Shown here one piece after another: positions 48,682 to 57,015 of a stretch of DNA of 64,000 nt. Numbering within the stretch: the first letter of the stretch is position 1; every line of letters begins with the position of its first letter. Position numbers and translations under genes: made by a program. Source of the DNA: Planctomycetaceae bacterium (GTDB lineage Bacteria > Planctomycetota > Planctomycetia > Planctomycetales > Planctomycetaceae); contig CP051247.1 of the NCBI GenBank assembly GCA_017795105.1, forward strand, positions 744,001 to 808,000, in the 5' to 3' direction. The notes below the pieces were generated by a model that saw only the letters and a list, made by a program, of their open reading frames with translations, was not told the DNA's origin and ran no database searches.

Positions 48682-49506
48682 TCAGGCCGAGGCTTCCGGC
48701 TTATGAGCAATGTAGAGCGTGGCCACGCCGAAGGTCAGCGGCTTGTAGCTGACCCGCTCCAGCCCAGCTTCCCGCAGCACTTCGGCCAGTTTCTCTCCGT
48801 ACGGAAACTCGCCCACCGTTTCCGGCAGGTAGTTGTAAGCCGACTGCGAGTTGCGAGCGAAAAACTGTCCGATCCGCGGCAGCACATTCCGGAAGTACCA
48901 GCCGTAGACGCCGCGCAACATTCGATTGCCCGGCATGGAAAATTCAAGAATCACGATCCGTCCGCCCGGCTGACAGACCCGCTTCATCTCGCGAAGCCCT
49001 TTAAGCGTATCGGCTACGTTACGCAGTCCGAACGCGACAGAAACGATCTGAAAGCGATCGTCCTCGAAGGGAAGTTCCTGAGTATCTGCCTGATAGAACT
49101 CAATCGAGGCATCCCGTTCCGTGCGCGGAATCGACTGGATCTTGTCGCGGGCGATGTCGAGCATTTCCTCGGTAAAGTCGCTGCCAACAACCGGAATCTG
49201 TTTTTTCGCCGCCTTCCAGTAGGCGATCGCCAGGTCTCCGGTGCCGGTGCAGACATCGAGAATCGGGGCATCACCCTGCGGAGGAGCCTTGCGGATGGTA
49301 TATCGACGCCAGTAGTAATCGGTTCCGCCCGACAGGACATGATTCATCGCGTCATAACGGGGGGCGATCTCGCCGAACATCTGGCGGACCCGCTGATTCG
49401 ACTTATCGATCGTGCCGGTCGAAGATGAAGAAGGCGAATTGGCCTGATCGGAAGTGGGAGCTGTTTTTTCCAAGACGACGGAACTCGTTACAGTATGAGG
49501 ATTCAC
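48682..49506 (-). CDS. ubiE: Demethylmenaquinone / 2-polyprenyl-benzoquinol methyltransferase
   Basis: 274 residues, a class I SAM methyltransferase that C-methylates the quinone ring (MenG/UbiE). The SAM motif is APILDVCTGTGDLAIAYWKA. Family motifs are VRQMFGEIAPRYDAMNHVLS, ELPFEDDRFQIVSVAFGLRN, RVCQPGGRIVILEFSMPG and YNYLPETVGEFPYGEKLAEV. There is a 35-residue Ser/Thr-rich N-terminal extension. It precedes ubiX by 14 bases and is divergent from the BASS transporter. Planctomycetes usually make menaquinone, so MenG activity is likelier. Confidence 0.92.
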   Translation of the reverse strand: MNPHTVTSSVVLEKTAPTSDQANSPSSSSTGTIDKSNQRVRQMFGEIAPRYDAMNHVLSGGTDYYWRRYTIRKAPPQGDAPILDVCTGTGDLAIAYWKAAKKQIPVVGSDFTEEMLDIARDKIQSIPRTERDASIEFYQADTQELPFEDDRFQIVSVAFGLRNVADTLKGLREMKRVCQPGGRIVILEFSMPGNRMLRGVYGWYFRNVLPRIGQFFARNSQSAYNYLPETVGEFPYGEKLAEVLREAGLERVSYKPLTFGVATLYIAHKPEASA

Positions 49507-49545
49507 GGTTTTCAGTCGATTATATCAACCTGACGAAGTCTCACC

Positions 49546-50523
49546 ATGCACCGATTTCGTGGAATCCTCGAGCGATATCTGATCCTCTGGCTCTGCGCCT
49601 CCTCCGGCGCGTTCCTGATCTGGGGCCAGAACGATCCCAATGCCGCGTCGACGTTGAACCTGCTCAAGGTTTACACGATGCAGCCGTCCATCATGCTGGC
49701 GATGTTCTGCGTCGGCTTTCTGATCCCGGTCGAAGAGCTCAAACACGTTATCAGCGACTGGTACAAGGTGCTGTTCGGCACATTGACTCAGTACGCGACG
49801 ATGCCACTCCTCGCCTTTGGCGTTGCCGAACTGATGGGCTTTCAGGACACCACCCGAGCCGGAATTATTCTCGTCGGCTGCGTCCCCGGAGCGATGGCGT
49901 CCAACGTCCTCACGCTCACTGCCCGAGGAAATGTCAGCTATTCGATCTGCGTGACAACGCTTTCGACGATTCTCTCTCCAATCGCCGTCCCGTTGCTGCT
50001 CAGCCTGCTGCTCCAAATTGATAAAGGCCCCGAACCGCTCGCGGTCTTCACCGATTTGCTGCGGACCGTCGCCCTGCCCGTCCTCGCGGGCTTCGGGCTG
50101 AAAGTGCGGCTCAAGCTGTACAACGAACGACTCCTCGAGTTCGCCGCGATTCTCGCCAATCTGATGATTCTCTGGGTGATCGCCGTCGCGATTGGTTTGA
50201 ACGCCGATCGACTTCGAGCCGTCACCGGGCCTCTGCTGGCTGCTTTGTTAACATTGAACCTTGCCGGCTACGCAGCGGGCTGGTTCTCGGGGCGACTGCA
50301 GCGTCTCGACCTCGCTCGACAGAAAGCACTGATCCTGGAAGTCGGCATGCAGAACGCCGGCGTCGGCACCATGCTCGCTCTGACCTTCTTCGAAGACACG
50401 ACGACAGCCATCCCGCCAGCCGTCTACACATTCGGCTGCATGCTCACCGGGACGCTTCTCGCCAGTATCTGGCACTGGCGTGCAACAACGAGTAAAGCGG
50501 CAACCGAAGACGTCAGCCCTTGA
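49546..50523 (+). CDS. Bile acid:sodium symporter (BASS) family transporter
   Basis: 325 residues with about nine to ten membrane helices, for example YLILWLCASSGAFLIW, PSIMLAMFCVGFLIPV, AGIILVGCVPGAMASNVLTL and ICVTTLSTILSPIAVPLLLS. The GCVPGAMASNVLT (crossover helix) and EVGMQNAGVGTMLA motifs are diagnostic for the BASS/SBF family. Bacterial members move organic anions such as pantoate or pyruvate with sodium; the substrate here is unknown. The start is 39 bases from the divergent ubiE start, and the 3' end overlaps the converging cmk gene by 11 bases. Confidence 0.9.
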   Translation: MHRFRGILERYLILWLCASSGAFLIWGQNDPNAASTLNLLKVYTMQPSIMLAMFCVGFLIPVEELKHVISDWYKVLFGTLTQYATMPLLAFGVAELMGFQDTTRAGIILVGCVPGAMASNVLTLTARGNVSYSICVTTLSTILSPIAVPLLLSLLLQIDKGPEPLAVFTDLLRTVALPVLAGFGLKVRLKLYNERLLEFAAILANLMILWVIAVAIGLNADRLRAVTGPLLAALLTLNLAGYAAGWFSGRLQRLDLARQKALILEVGMQNAGVGTMLALTFFEDTTTAIPPAVYTFGCMLTGTLLASIWHWRATTSKAATEDVSP

Positions 50524-51184
50524 GCGACTCCTGAGCTTTGCTCACGAGCACATCGACGACCTGATCGATATCGAGGTCAGAACTGTCGATGATCTCGGCA
50601 TCCTCCGCCGCTTTCAGGGGAGCAACGCCGCGAGTGGAATCGCGCAGATCGCGTTCCTGCTGTTCGCGGAGAATGTCTTCGTAGCTGGCTCCGGACTTTT
50701 CGCCGACTTCTTCGAAACGCCGCCGGGCCCGCACTTCGGACCGGGCAGTCAGAAAGAATTTGCATTTCGCATCCGGGAAGACAACCGTCCCCTGATCGCG
50801 CCCTTCGGTCACAATCGGCTGACGTCTGGCAATGTCCCGCTGATGTTCCACGAGGATCTCCCGCACGCGCGGATATGCGGCGACCAGCGAAGCGGAGCGT
50901 CCGACGGAATGAGCGGTCAGCTGTTCGGAAAGGTCATGCCCATCAATCTGCAGTCGATGATCTCGAATACAGAACTGGATCCCTCGAGCGGCTTCGACGA
51001 CCTGCTCTTCATCATCGAAACTGATCCCCTCCTCCAGACAACGCATCGCCACGGCTCGGTACATCGCTCCTGTGTTCAGGAACTGAAAACCGAGCCGCTC
51101 GGCCAGACGCAGGGCTACGGTCGATTTTCCTGTGCCGGCCGGACCGTCGATGGTGATGACTGTTGAAGAAGCTGCAGAAGTCAT
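50513..51184 (-). CDS. cmk: Cytidylate kinase
   Basis: 223 residues. It phosphorylates CMP and dCMP. The P-loop is IDGPAGTGKSTVALRLAERL. NTGAMYRAVAMRCLE, VTEGRDQGTVVFPDAKCKFF and the lid region RARRRFEEVGEKSG are typical. Length and order match bacterial Cmk. It is preceded on the same strand by the GH38-like gene with an 8-base gap and could be co-transcribed with it. Confidence 0.94.
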   Translation of the reverse strand: MTSAASSTVITIDGPAGTGKSTVALRLAERLGFQFLNTGAMYRAVAMRCLEEGISFDDEEQVVEAARGIQFCIRDHRLQIDGHDLSEQLTAHSVGRSASLVAAYPRVREILVEHQRDIARRQPIVTEGRDQGTVVFPDAKCKFFLTARSEVRARRRFEEVGEKSGASYEDILREQQERDLRDSTRGVAPLKAAEDAEIIDSSDLDIDQVVDVLVSKAQESLKG

Positions 51185-51192
51185 GGCGGCTT

Positions 51193-54081
51193 TCAGAACT
51201 GCACTCGGATGCTGAGATAATCACACGGCAGCGACTCAAACCGCACGGTGTCGTCTTCGATCGTTAATTCGGAGAGCGTCTTCCCCGTGAAATCGACTTC
51301 CCAGGCTTTCTTCGGTTTCCGGAACAGCGAGAAGCGAACGTTCGCATGACGCCCTTCGGTTTCCAGAAAATCGAAGCGGAAGAACCGTCCTTCTTCCGAT
51401 CCCTCGACCTGCTCCTGAACGGCGTGAACCAGTCGAACGTTGGGCAGATTCACATGGTAGAGCCAGGCCGACTGACCGGCGGCCACCGATTCACACGGGA
51501 TCATGACCGGCGGAATCGTAACTTCCTCGGCAAAGGCCGCCGACTGCGGAGCATCGAGGCCGACGTCAAACTGGAAGTCGCGGGTCGACTCGCCATGCAC
51601 AACCAGCATACTGTCGAGCATTCGCATGCCCGATCGCTGGTGAAACGGTCGATGATGCGGCACGAACGTCAGACGATAATCTTCGTCTTCCACCTCGATC
51701 GGCCCCGTACTTTCGAGCCGGCGTTCGCCCGCATGAAACTCGCTCTGCTGCAGATGCCCTTTCACGGACGCTCCGGCTGCACTCCACGCGAACCGCAGGG
51801 CGTAGTACGAGCGATCCGGCAACATGGCCGGCATCTGTTTCGGATCAAGAGAAACGCTAATCTCCAGGTTCCGTCGACCGCGGTAGACTCGATACCGCTT
51901 CGTGAAGTTGGCCAGCACCTTTTCCCGGCTCGGATCGACCAGTCGACCACGTACTTCGATTTCTCCCACCACCGGACCAGTTCGGGTGGTGGTAATTGAG
52001 TCGGCAATCATCTGCGAGAAGCGTGGCTCCGGGGAGCCGGCTGAACCAGTCGAGCGAGCCACGCCGCCCCCATCGCCATCGAGGCGATAGACGAGCCGCT
52101 CGCTCAACAGATTCTCCGTCGAACCGTGGCCCCGGAAGCGTTGCACGCCGCCCGTTTCCGGATCGATCTGCACGTGGAAGAACTCCGACTGCAGGAAGTA
52201 CTCACCCGCCATCGGCACTTTCGACTTGCTGGTCGTCGCCTGCTTCGCCGGCTGGGAGGCAATCGTCACAAAACCGCAGGCTGGAAGTTCCACTGCGGCG
52301 TACGCGGCATCGTCTTCAATCTGCAGGAACTTCACCGGTCCACCAACGACCGGGACTGGCGAACTCTTGTCGGAGATCGGGAATGTCATCACACGGGTGT
52401 GAGCATGAGCCAACGGATTGAAAACGACGAAACCGGCCGGTCCCGACTGTCGTGAAGCAATCAGACGGCCAAGCTCTCCAGCGGCCCGCTTCGTCGCACC
52501 TTCGACCTCTTCGGAAAGCGTCTTCAGTTCCGGCTTGCGTAGCTTCGGAGCCAAAGTCTGCAGACGATTCTCAAGCTCGCTCAAAGAAGAGTCTTCGTCG
52601 GACTTCTTAAACAGTTGTTGAGTCGCAGTAAGCCACGAGAGCACCGAAAGCTGATTCTGAATCTGCCAGAACGTGCTGAACCGCGTGATCGCATCCGGCT
52701 CGTTGCGACCGGTCAGTTGATCCAGTGCCGGCGAGAAGTAGAACCGCTGTTCGTAGCCCGATGTGTGTCCGGAGTCGTCGGTCTCTTCCAGAAACTGCGA
52801 CATGCCGATGAACTTGCCCAGAATCGGAGCGTAGGCCTGAACGCGAAGAATATCGCTGAACCACGGATTCCGGACTTTGGGCCAGCGGGCCAGGATGGCA
52901 CAGGCGAGATGATCGTGATTCATCGCCTCGGCCAGCCGCTCGGGAATCTTCAGAACGCTGCTCGCTTTCTCAATGGAAAGCGGAATCCGGGAGACGGCAT
53001 GCACGGTGCTGCCACTGCGGCCTTCCCAGAGAAAATGGCTCTGCTCCTCATCGGGATAAATGCCATCGTCGAGCACGAGATGGAACGCGTTCTTGATGCC
53101 GAATTTTCTGAGCAGAAGCGGCACCTGCGTCGACAGCCCGTACGTTGTCCGACCCCAAACCTGCGGATGCGTTTCAAGCAGCGATTCCAGATCGTGAAGC
53201 CCCTGCTCCAGCTGCCAGCGAAGTGTCTGGATCGGCAAGAGTGGCGTGGACGTGTCGTTCCGCTCTCCGCTGATCAGGGCCAGTTTGCCCTCATGAACAC
53301 TCTGACGCAGACTCGGCAGAACGTCCTGGCTTTCTGTCGCCTTCTGCAGCGCTTCGCTGGAAGCGAGCAGGTTGACGGTATGATCAACCGAGGCGAGCGA
53401 CTCGGCATCGTCTTTCGTGAGCTTGTCGGTCAGCAGACAGAGGTCGATGAGATGGGCATCGACCGGGTAGAACTTCTCGCGGCTCTCCAGAAGCTGTTCG
53501 CACGCCTCCTGAAAGAAGTGTTTCGCCCGCTCCATATCACCGCGGACCGCTTCCTCAGCCGCATCGATCAGCAGCTCGTCGAAGCGGGTCTCCTGAATGT
53601 TGTCGTAATGGTACATCGCCTGAGACAGCAGCGATGTGAGCAGATAAACGATCCCCAGAGCCATGAAGTCGTCGGCAAGTGGAATCGTTTCCAGCGATTC
53701 GGGCAGCTCGCCTCCTTCGGTCGCATGCGGACGGTTGGCCAGCTGCTCCCGGAGCTTCGGGTTTTCGAGCAGTTGCTTCAGGCAGCTGGCGCGATCGGCC
53801 GTCGTATTCACGATAATCGTGCCGGCGTCCTCTGCCTTCTTGAGCCAGTCGGCTGGCACCTTCCCTTTGCTTGCCTCAGGAACGACGAACACCTGGTCGG
53901 CAATCGGCGACTCCAGCGCACCGGCTGCTTTCCAGGCCGGCACTCGTCGCCCCGCGGCCAGAACAGCGGGATGGAACGCCACGGCGTAGGCGTTCAACAC
54001 TGAGGCTGCATTGCTCTCGGAAGTTTCCCGGGCGACATCTTCCAGATGCCACGAAGGCAGCACGATCGTCGGTTGCCACAT
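51193..54081 (-). CDS. Large GH38-like (alpha-mannosidase-type) protein
   Basis: 962 residues from the ATG at 54081 (MWQPTIVLPSWHLED); the frame is open 57 codons further without family character. There is no signal peptide. The middle and C-terminal parts show GH38 traits: SGPAGFVVFNPLAHAHTRVM, EYFLQSEFFHVQIDPETGGV, YRVYRGRRNLEISVSLD and YYALRFAWSAAGA, with beta-sandwich character to the end. The N-terminal region (about 60-470) lacks the HxDxxW-type opening of active GH38 enzymes, though HLVLDDGIYPDEEQSHFLWE keeps an acidic pair in a plausible position. It may be a divergent or inactive glycosidase acting on cytoplasmic oligosaccharides. Confidence 0.65.
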   Translation of the reverse strand: MWQPTIVLPSWHLEDVARETSESNAASVLNAYAVAFHPAVLAAGRRVPAWKAAGALESPIADQVFVVPEASKGKVPADWLKKAEDAGTIIVNTTADRASCLKQLLENPKLREQLANRPHATEGGELPESLETIPLADDFMALGIVYLLTSLLSQAMYHYDNIQETRFDELLIDAAEEAVRGDMERAKHFFQEACEQLLESREKFYPVDAHLIDLCLLTDKLTKDDAESLASVDHTVNLLASSEALQKATESQDVLPSLRQSVHEGKLALISGERNDTSTPLLPIQTLRWQLEQGLHDLESLLETHPQVWGRTTYGLSTQVPLLLRKFGIKNAFHLVLDDGIYPDEEQSHFLWEGRSGSTVHAVSRIPLSIEKASSVLKIPERLAEAMNHDHLACAILARWPKVRNPWFSDILRVQAYAPILGKFIGMSQFLEETDDSGHTSGYEQRFYFSPALDQLTGRNEPDAITRFSTFWQIQNQLSVLSWLTATQQLFKKSDEDSSLSELENRLQTLAPKLRKPELKTLSEEVEGATKRAAGELGRLIASRQSGPAGFVVFNPLAHAHTRVMTFPISDKSSPVPVVGGPVKFLQIEDDAAYAAVELPACGFVTIASQPAKQATTSKSKVPMAGEYFLQSEFFHVQIDPETGGVQRFRGHGSTENLLSERLVYRLDGDGGGVARSTGSAGSPEPRFSQMIADSITTTRTGPVVGEIEVRGRLVDPSREKVLANFTKRYRVYRGRRNLEISVSLDPKQMPAMLPDRSYYALRFAWSAAGASVKGHLQQSEFHAGERRLESTGPIEVEDEDYRLTFVPHHRPFHQRSGMRMLDSMLVVHGESTRDFQFDVGLDAPQSAAFAEEVTIPPVMIPCESVAAGQSAWLYHVNLPNVRLVHAVQEQVEGSEEGRFFRFDFLETEGRHANVRFSLFRKPKKAWEVDFTGKTLSELTIEDDTVRFESLPCDYLSIRVQF

Positions 54082-54631
54082 AACAGTCTCAAGCGGAGTG
54101 AAGGTCTGCGGAGTCAAAGTCAAACTCCATGATTTGACCCGTTCGCTGTGATCTGTCAACCCACGCCGATCTTTTGCCCATCTCCAACGCGACCTTCTCT
54201 TTTGCGCGCAGCACTTGCCTAGATGCGAGGCATTTCTGTCGGGGAAGTTCACACGCCGAGGAGCCTTTCAAACAAAATCTGAAATCGTTTTCGAACTCGA
54301 AACTCCTGTAAACAAGGGGCAACAAGGCATCCCCGCAAGAAGCGATGTCTCGAATCTTTAGTCCGGCACACCCTTTGCTCTTGGTCCTAATCAGATGCGA
54401 AGCACATTTCTCTCGCAGCCAACCGGAACTTTCCGAGACGCTGCGGAGACCGCATAGAAGACTCTGGAAAGTGGTCGGAGGTATGGCCGAGGTGTCCTGC
54501 GTAGGGTAATCTCGGGCGAGCGCCCATACCTTCGACCCTTTTTTTATGCGCTGCCTTGGGATTCGCTTCCTGTCCCAACTATCATCTCAGGTGTGCTGAA
54601 TCTTCTCCTTCCACCTGAAGTCGAAACCTCC
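54082..54631. other. Divergent region upstream of the GH38-like gene and hemD
   Basis: About 550 bases with no supported gene. The notable feature is the long hairpin with T-run at 54473-54545, listed separately. The rest shows nothing I can assign. Confidence 0.5.
54473..54545 (+). ncRNA. Long terminator-type hairpin, putative small RNA or hemD leader attenuator
   Basis: Arms 54473-54486 and 54524-54537 pair over 14 bases with one G-U wobble. An inner 5-base stem (54487-54491 with 54511-54515) and a small CCT/AGG stem add structure. Seven T residues (54539-54545) follow. Read on the plus strand this ends a transcript 86 bases before hemD, so it is either the terminator of a small RNA gene or an attenuator. 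I do not recognise SRP RNA, 6S, RNase P or a known riboswitch. Confidence 0.5.
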
Positions 54632-55441
54632 ATGCGTGTCTGCAGTTTTGAAAGCCGCCGTCGGGATGAAATGGCGACGCTGATCCGAAAGTTTGGCGGC
54701 GAACCGACCGTCGCTCCTTCCATGCGGGAAGTCCCCCTGGAAGCACATACGGACGCCTTTGAATTTGCCAGCCGCATCCAGCAGGGCGAGATTGAGATTG
54801 TCCTGTTCATGACCGGGGTCGGAGCGCGAACGCTCTTTGAAGCCGTGAAGACCACGGGGGCCTGGGACGCATTTCAAAGTGAACTCGATCAGCGAACGAT
54901 TATCGTTCGTGGTCCGAAGCCCGTTCCGGTGCTCAAGGATGCGAAGGTCCACATCGATTACCGGGCTCCCGAACCCAATACGTGGCGGGAACTGCTTGAG
55001 ATGATCGACAGCACGCCGATCAACGTGCAGGGAAAGACGATCGCCGTTCAGGAATATGGTAAGCCGAACGAAGAGTTCTACGCTCAATTGAAGCAGCGCG
55101 GAGCGGAAGTGTATCCGGTAACGGTCTACGCCTGGGATTTCCCGGAAGATGTCGAGCCTTTGTATGAGGCGATCCGCGCAGCGTGTGATCAACCGTTTGA
55201 AGTCGTCATGTTTACCAGCGCGCAGCAGGTCGACAACGTCCTGGAAGCGGCAGAACGTCTGGGACGCAAACAGGACTGGCTGGCCAGCCTGAAGCAAAGT
55301 TCGATCGCTTCCATCGGGCCAACCTGCAGCGACCGATTGAGAGAGCATGGCATTGCCATCGCGATGGAGCCGAGCCACCCCAAGATGGCCCACCTGGTTC
55401 GCGAAGCGATCTCGTTCGCCCAGCAGTCTTCAGCCGACTGA
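54632..55441 (+). CDS. hemD: Uroporphyrinogen-III synthase
   Basis: 269 residues from the ATG at 54632 (MRVCSFESRRRDEM). HemD closes hydroxymethylbilane into uroporphyrinogen III with inversion of ring D. The family is poorly conserved, but the pattern is clear: FESRRRDEMATLIRKFGGEP, VLFMTGVGARTLFEAV, AVQEYGKPNEEFYAQLKQRG, VVMFTSAQQVDNVLEAAERL, ASIGPTCSDRLREHGIAIAM and EPSHPKMAHLVREAI. The two-domain layout and length fit. An in-frame ATG 13 codons upstream exists without extra family sequence. No other heme genes are adjacent. Confidence 0.88.
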   Translation: MRVCSFESRRRDEMATLIRKFGGEPTVAPSMREVPLEAHTDAFEFASRIQQGEIEIVLFMTGVGARTLFEAVKTTGAWDAFQSELDQRTIIVRGPKPVPVLKDAKVHIDYRAPEPNTWRELLEMIDSTPINVQGKTIAVQEYGKPNEEFYAQLKQRGAEVYPVTVYAWDFPEDVEPLYEAIRAACDQPFEVVMFTSAQQVDNVLEAAERLGRKQDWLASLKQSSIASIGPTCSDRLREHGIAIAMEPSHPKMAHLVREAISFAQQSSAD

Positions 55442-55461
55442 TCAACGCGGCAGTCGACGAT

Positions 55462-55971
55462 TCAGTCGTGTTCGGATGGAAGTTCTTTGGGCACCTGAAA
55501 GACGAGCTCTTTCACCGGCGTAGTCCAGGACAAGTCGATCCAGTCGTCGAGTTGCTCGAATTCAAAGACTGCCGTGGCGGCTGTCGGGAAGGGTCGATCC
55601 TGTCCGGAGAGATCGGCAACGAGCGTCTCCATACCGGGGTTGTGAGCGATGACCATCACAGTTCGAGCCGAGCCTGCTGCGTCTTTCACGCAATCAAGAA
55701 TCACCTCCGGCGGAGCGTGATAAAGATCGTCGATGAACTCGACCGCGGGAGACTGGCCGCTCCCTTGAAGCCACAGGTCGAGAGTTTCCCGCGTCCGCTT
55801 TGCCGTTGAACAGAGACACCGATCGACGTCGATCTGCTCAGCAGTCAGCCAGCGTCCCATCCGTGGGGCGTCCCGTTCGCCCCGTTTATTCAGAGGCCGA
55901 TCGAAGTCCTTCAGACTGCCGTTGTCCCAGCTCGACTTCGCATGTCGCATCAGGATCAGACAGAGTGCCAC
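55462..55971 (-). CDS. sixA: SixA-type phosphohistidine phosphatase
   Basis: 169 residues of the histidine phosphatase superfamily. The catalytic RH is at residues 9-10 (LILMRHAKSSW), the second His in MVIAHNPGME, and KDFDRPLNKRGERDAPRMG and CSTAKRTRETL are SixA-typical. SixA dephosphorylates phosphohistidine on HPt domains or on the nitrogen PTS. No PTS or HPt gene is in the window. It converges on hemD with 20 bases between stops. Confidence 0.9.
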   Translation of the reverse strand: MALCLILMRHAKSSWDNGSLKDFDRPLNKRGERDAPRMGRWLTAEQIDVDRCLCSTAKRTRETLDLWLQGSGQSPAVEFIDDLYHAPPEVILDCVKDAAGSARTVMVIAHNPGMETLVADLSGQDRPFPTAATAVFEFEQLDDWIDLSWTTPVKELVFQVPKELPSEHD

Positions 55972-55995
55972 GGGAGTCTCCTTCTTCGGGAATGA

Positions 55996-56973
55996 CTACT
56001 CGTAGATCGGACAGAAGGTATTGAAGGCAGACGCACAGAAATCGCCGGGATCATTGAACCGTCGATTGCGGTTCAGTCCCGAAATCGCCTGCATCTCTTG
56101 CTCGGTCAGTTCGAAGTCGAACAGACTCAGGTTCTCGGTCAATCGTTCCGGCTTCTCGGTCTTCGGAATGACGGCCGTTCCACGTTGGACGCCCCAGCGA
56201 AGCACGACCTGCGCGGGACTCTTGCCGGTGCGTTCAGCGGCGGCTTTCACCACCGATTGTTCGAGCACCGATTCTTCGCGGTCCGCCATATCCAGAGACA
56301 GATACGAGAGCGCCCCGAGCGGCGAAAAACCGGTTACGGCAATCCCTTCCATCTCACAGTACTTGACGAGTTTCTCCTGAGTAAGATACGGGTGGAGCTC
56401 GACCTGAAGTACGGAGGGGCGAATCCGCGCGGTACTCAACAGATCGCGAATGAGAGAGGTCCCGAAATTCGAGATGCCGATGTGCTTCACGAGTCCTTCA
56501 TCGACCAGCTTCTCCATCGTCTTCCAGGTCTCGGCGATCGGTACCGGATTCAACTCCATCCCGGGGTTCGCGGCGTCCGGATCATGAAACCAGCCTGGCG
56601 GATATCGTTCCTCAAACGGAACGAACTTCTGTGAGATCGGGAAGTGAATCAGATACAAATCGAGGTAGTCGAGCTGAAGATCGCTCAGCGACTTCCTGCA
56701 GGCGGCCTCGACATGCTCGGGAGCGTGATACGTGTTCCAGAGCTTCGAAGTGACCCACAGGTCTTCTCGACTGCAGTCGCCCGCCTGTAGCGTGGCCTGA
56801 ATTCCCTGCCCCACCTGCTCTTCGTTGCCGTAATCACAAGCACAGTCGAGATGCCGATAGCCTCTCTTGACCGCTTCCTGAACGAGGCCGGCGGTTCGGT
56901 CCGGATCGACTTTCCAGAATCCGTAACCAACCTGGGGAAGCTTATCGCCGTTCTGCAGGGTCAGAGAGTCCAT
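55996..56973 (-). CDS. Aldo/keto reductase
   Basis: 325 residues from the ATG at 56973 (MDSLTLQNGDKLPQVGYGFW), with GAGGA just before it; an ATG four codons upstream is part of that site. The AKR tetrad is visible: Asp and Tyr in HLDCACDYGNEEQVG, Lys in DLWVTSKLWNTYH, and His in LDLYLIHFPIS. NADPH-binding residues are in the C-terminal AVIPKTEKPERLTENLSLF. It resembles the AKR2/AKR4 group of sugar and aldehyde reductases. It lies 24 bases downstream of the asnB side on the same strand as sixA. The substrate is unknown. Confidence 0.9.
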   Translation of the reverse strand: MDSLTLQNGDKLPQVGYGFWKVDPDRTAGLVQEAVKRGYRHLDCACDYGNEEQVGQGIQATLQAGDCSREDLWVTSKLWNTYHAPEHVEAACRKSLSDLQLDYLDLYLIHFPISQKFVPFEERYPPGWFHDPDAANPGMELNPVPIAETWKTMEKLVDEGLVKHIGISNFGTSLIRDLLSTARIRPSVLQVELHPYLTQEKLVKYCEMEGIAVTGFSPLGALSYLSLDMADREESVLEQSVVKAAAERTGKSPAQVVLRWGVQRGTAVIPKTEKPERLTENLSLFDFELTEQEMQAISGLNRNRRFNDPGDFCASAFNTFCPIYE

Positions 56974-57015
56974 GGTGTTCCTCATCGTGCCGAAGGTGCA
57001 AGTCGAAGTTCAGCC

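Noticed and set aside
54473..54545. SRP RNA, 6S RNA or tRNA at the hairpin upstream of hemD
   Set aside because: The conserved SRP tetraloop-receptor motif, the 6S bulge and tRNA arms are all absent; only a hairpin-plus-T-run is supported.
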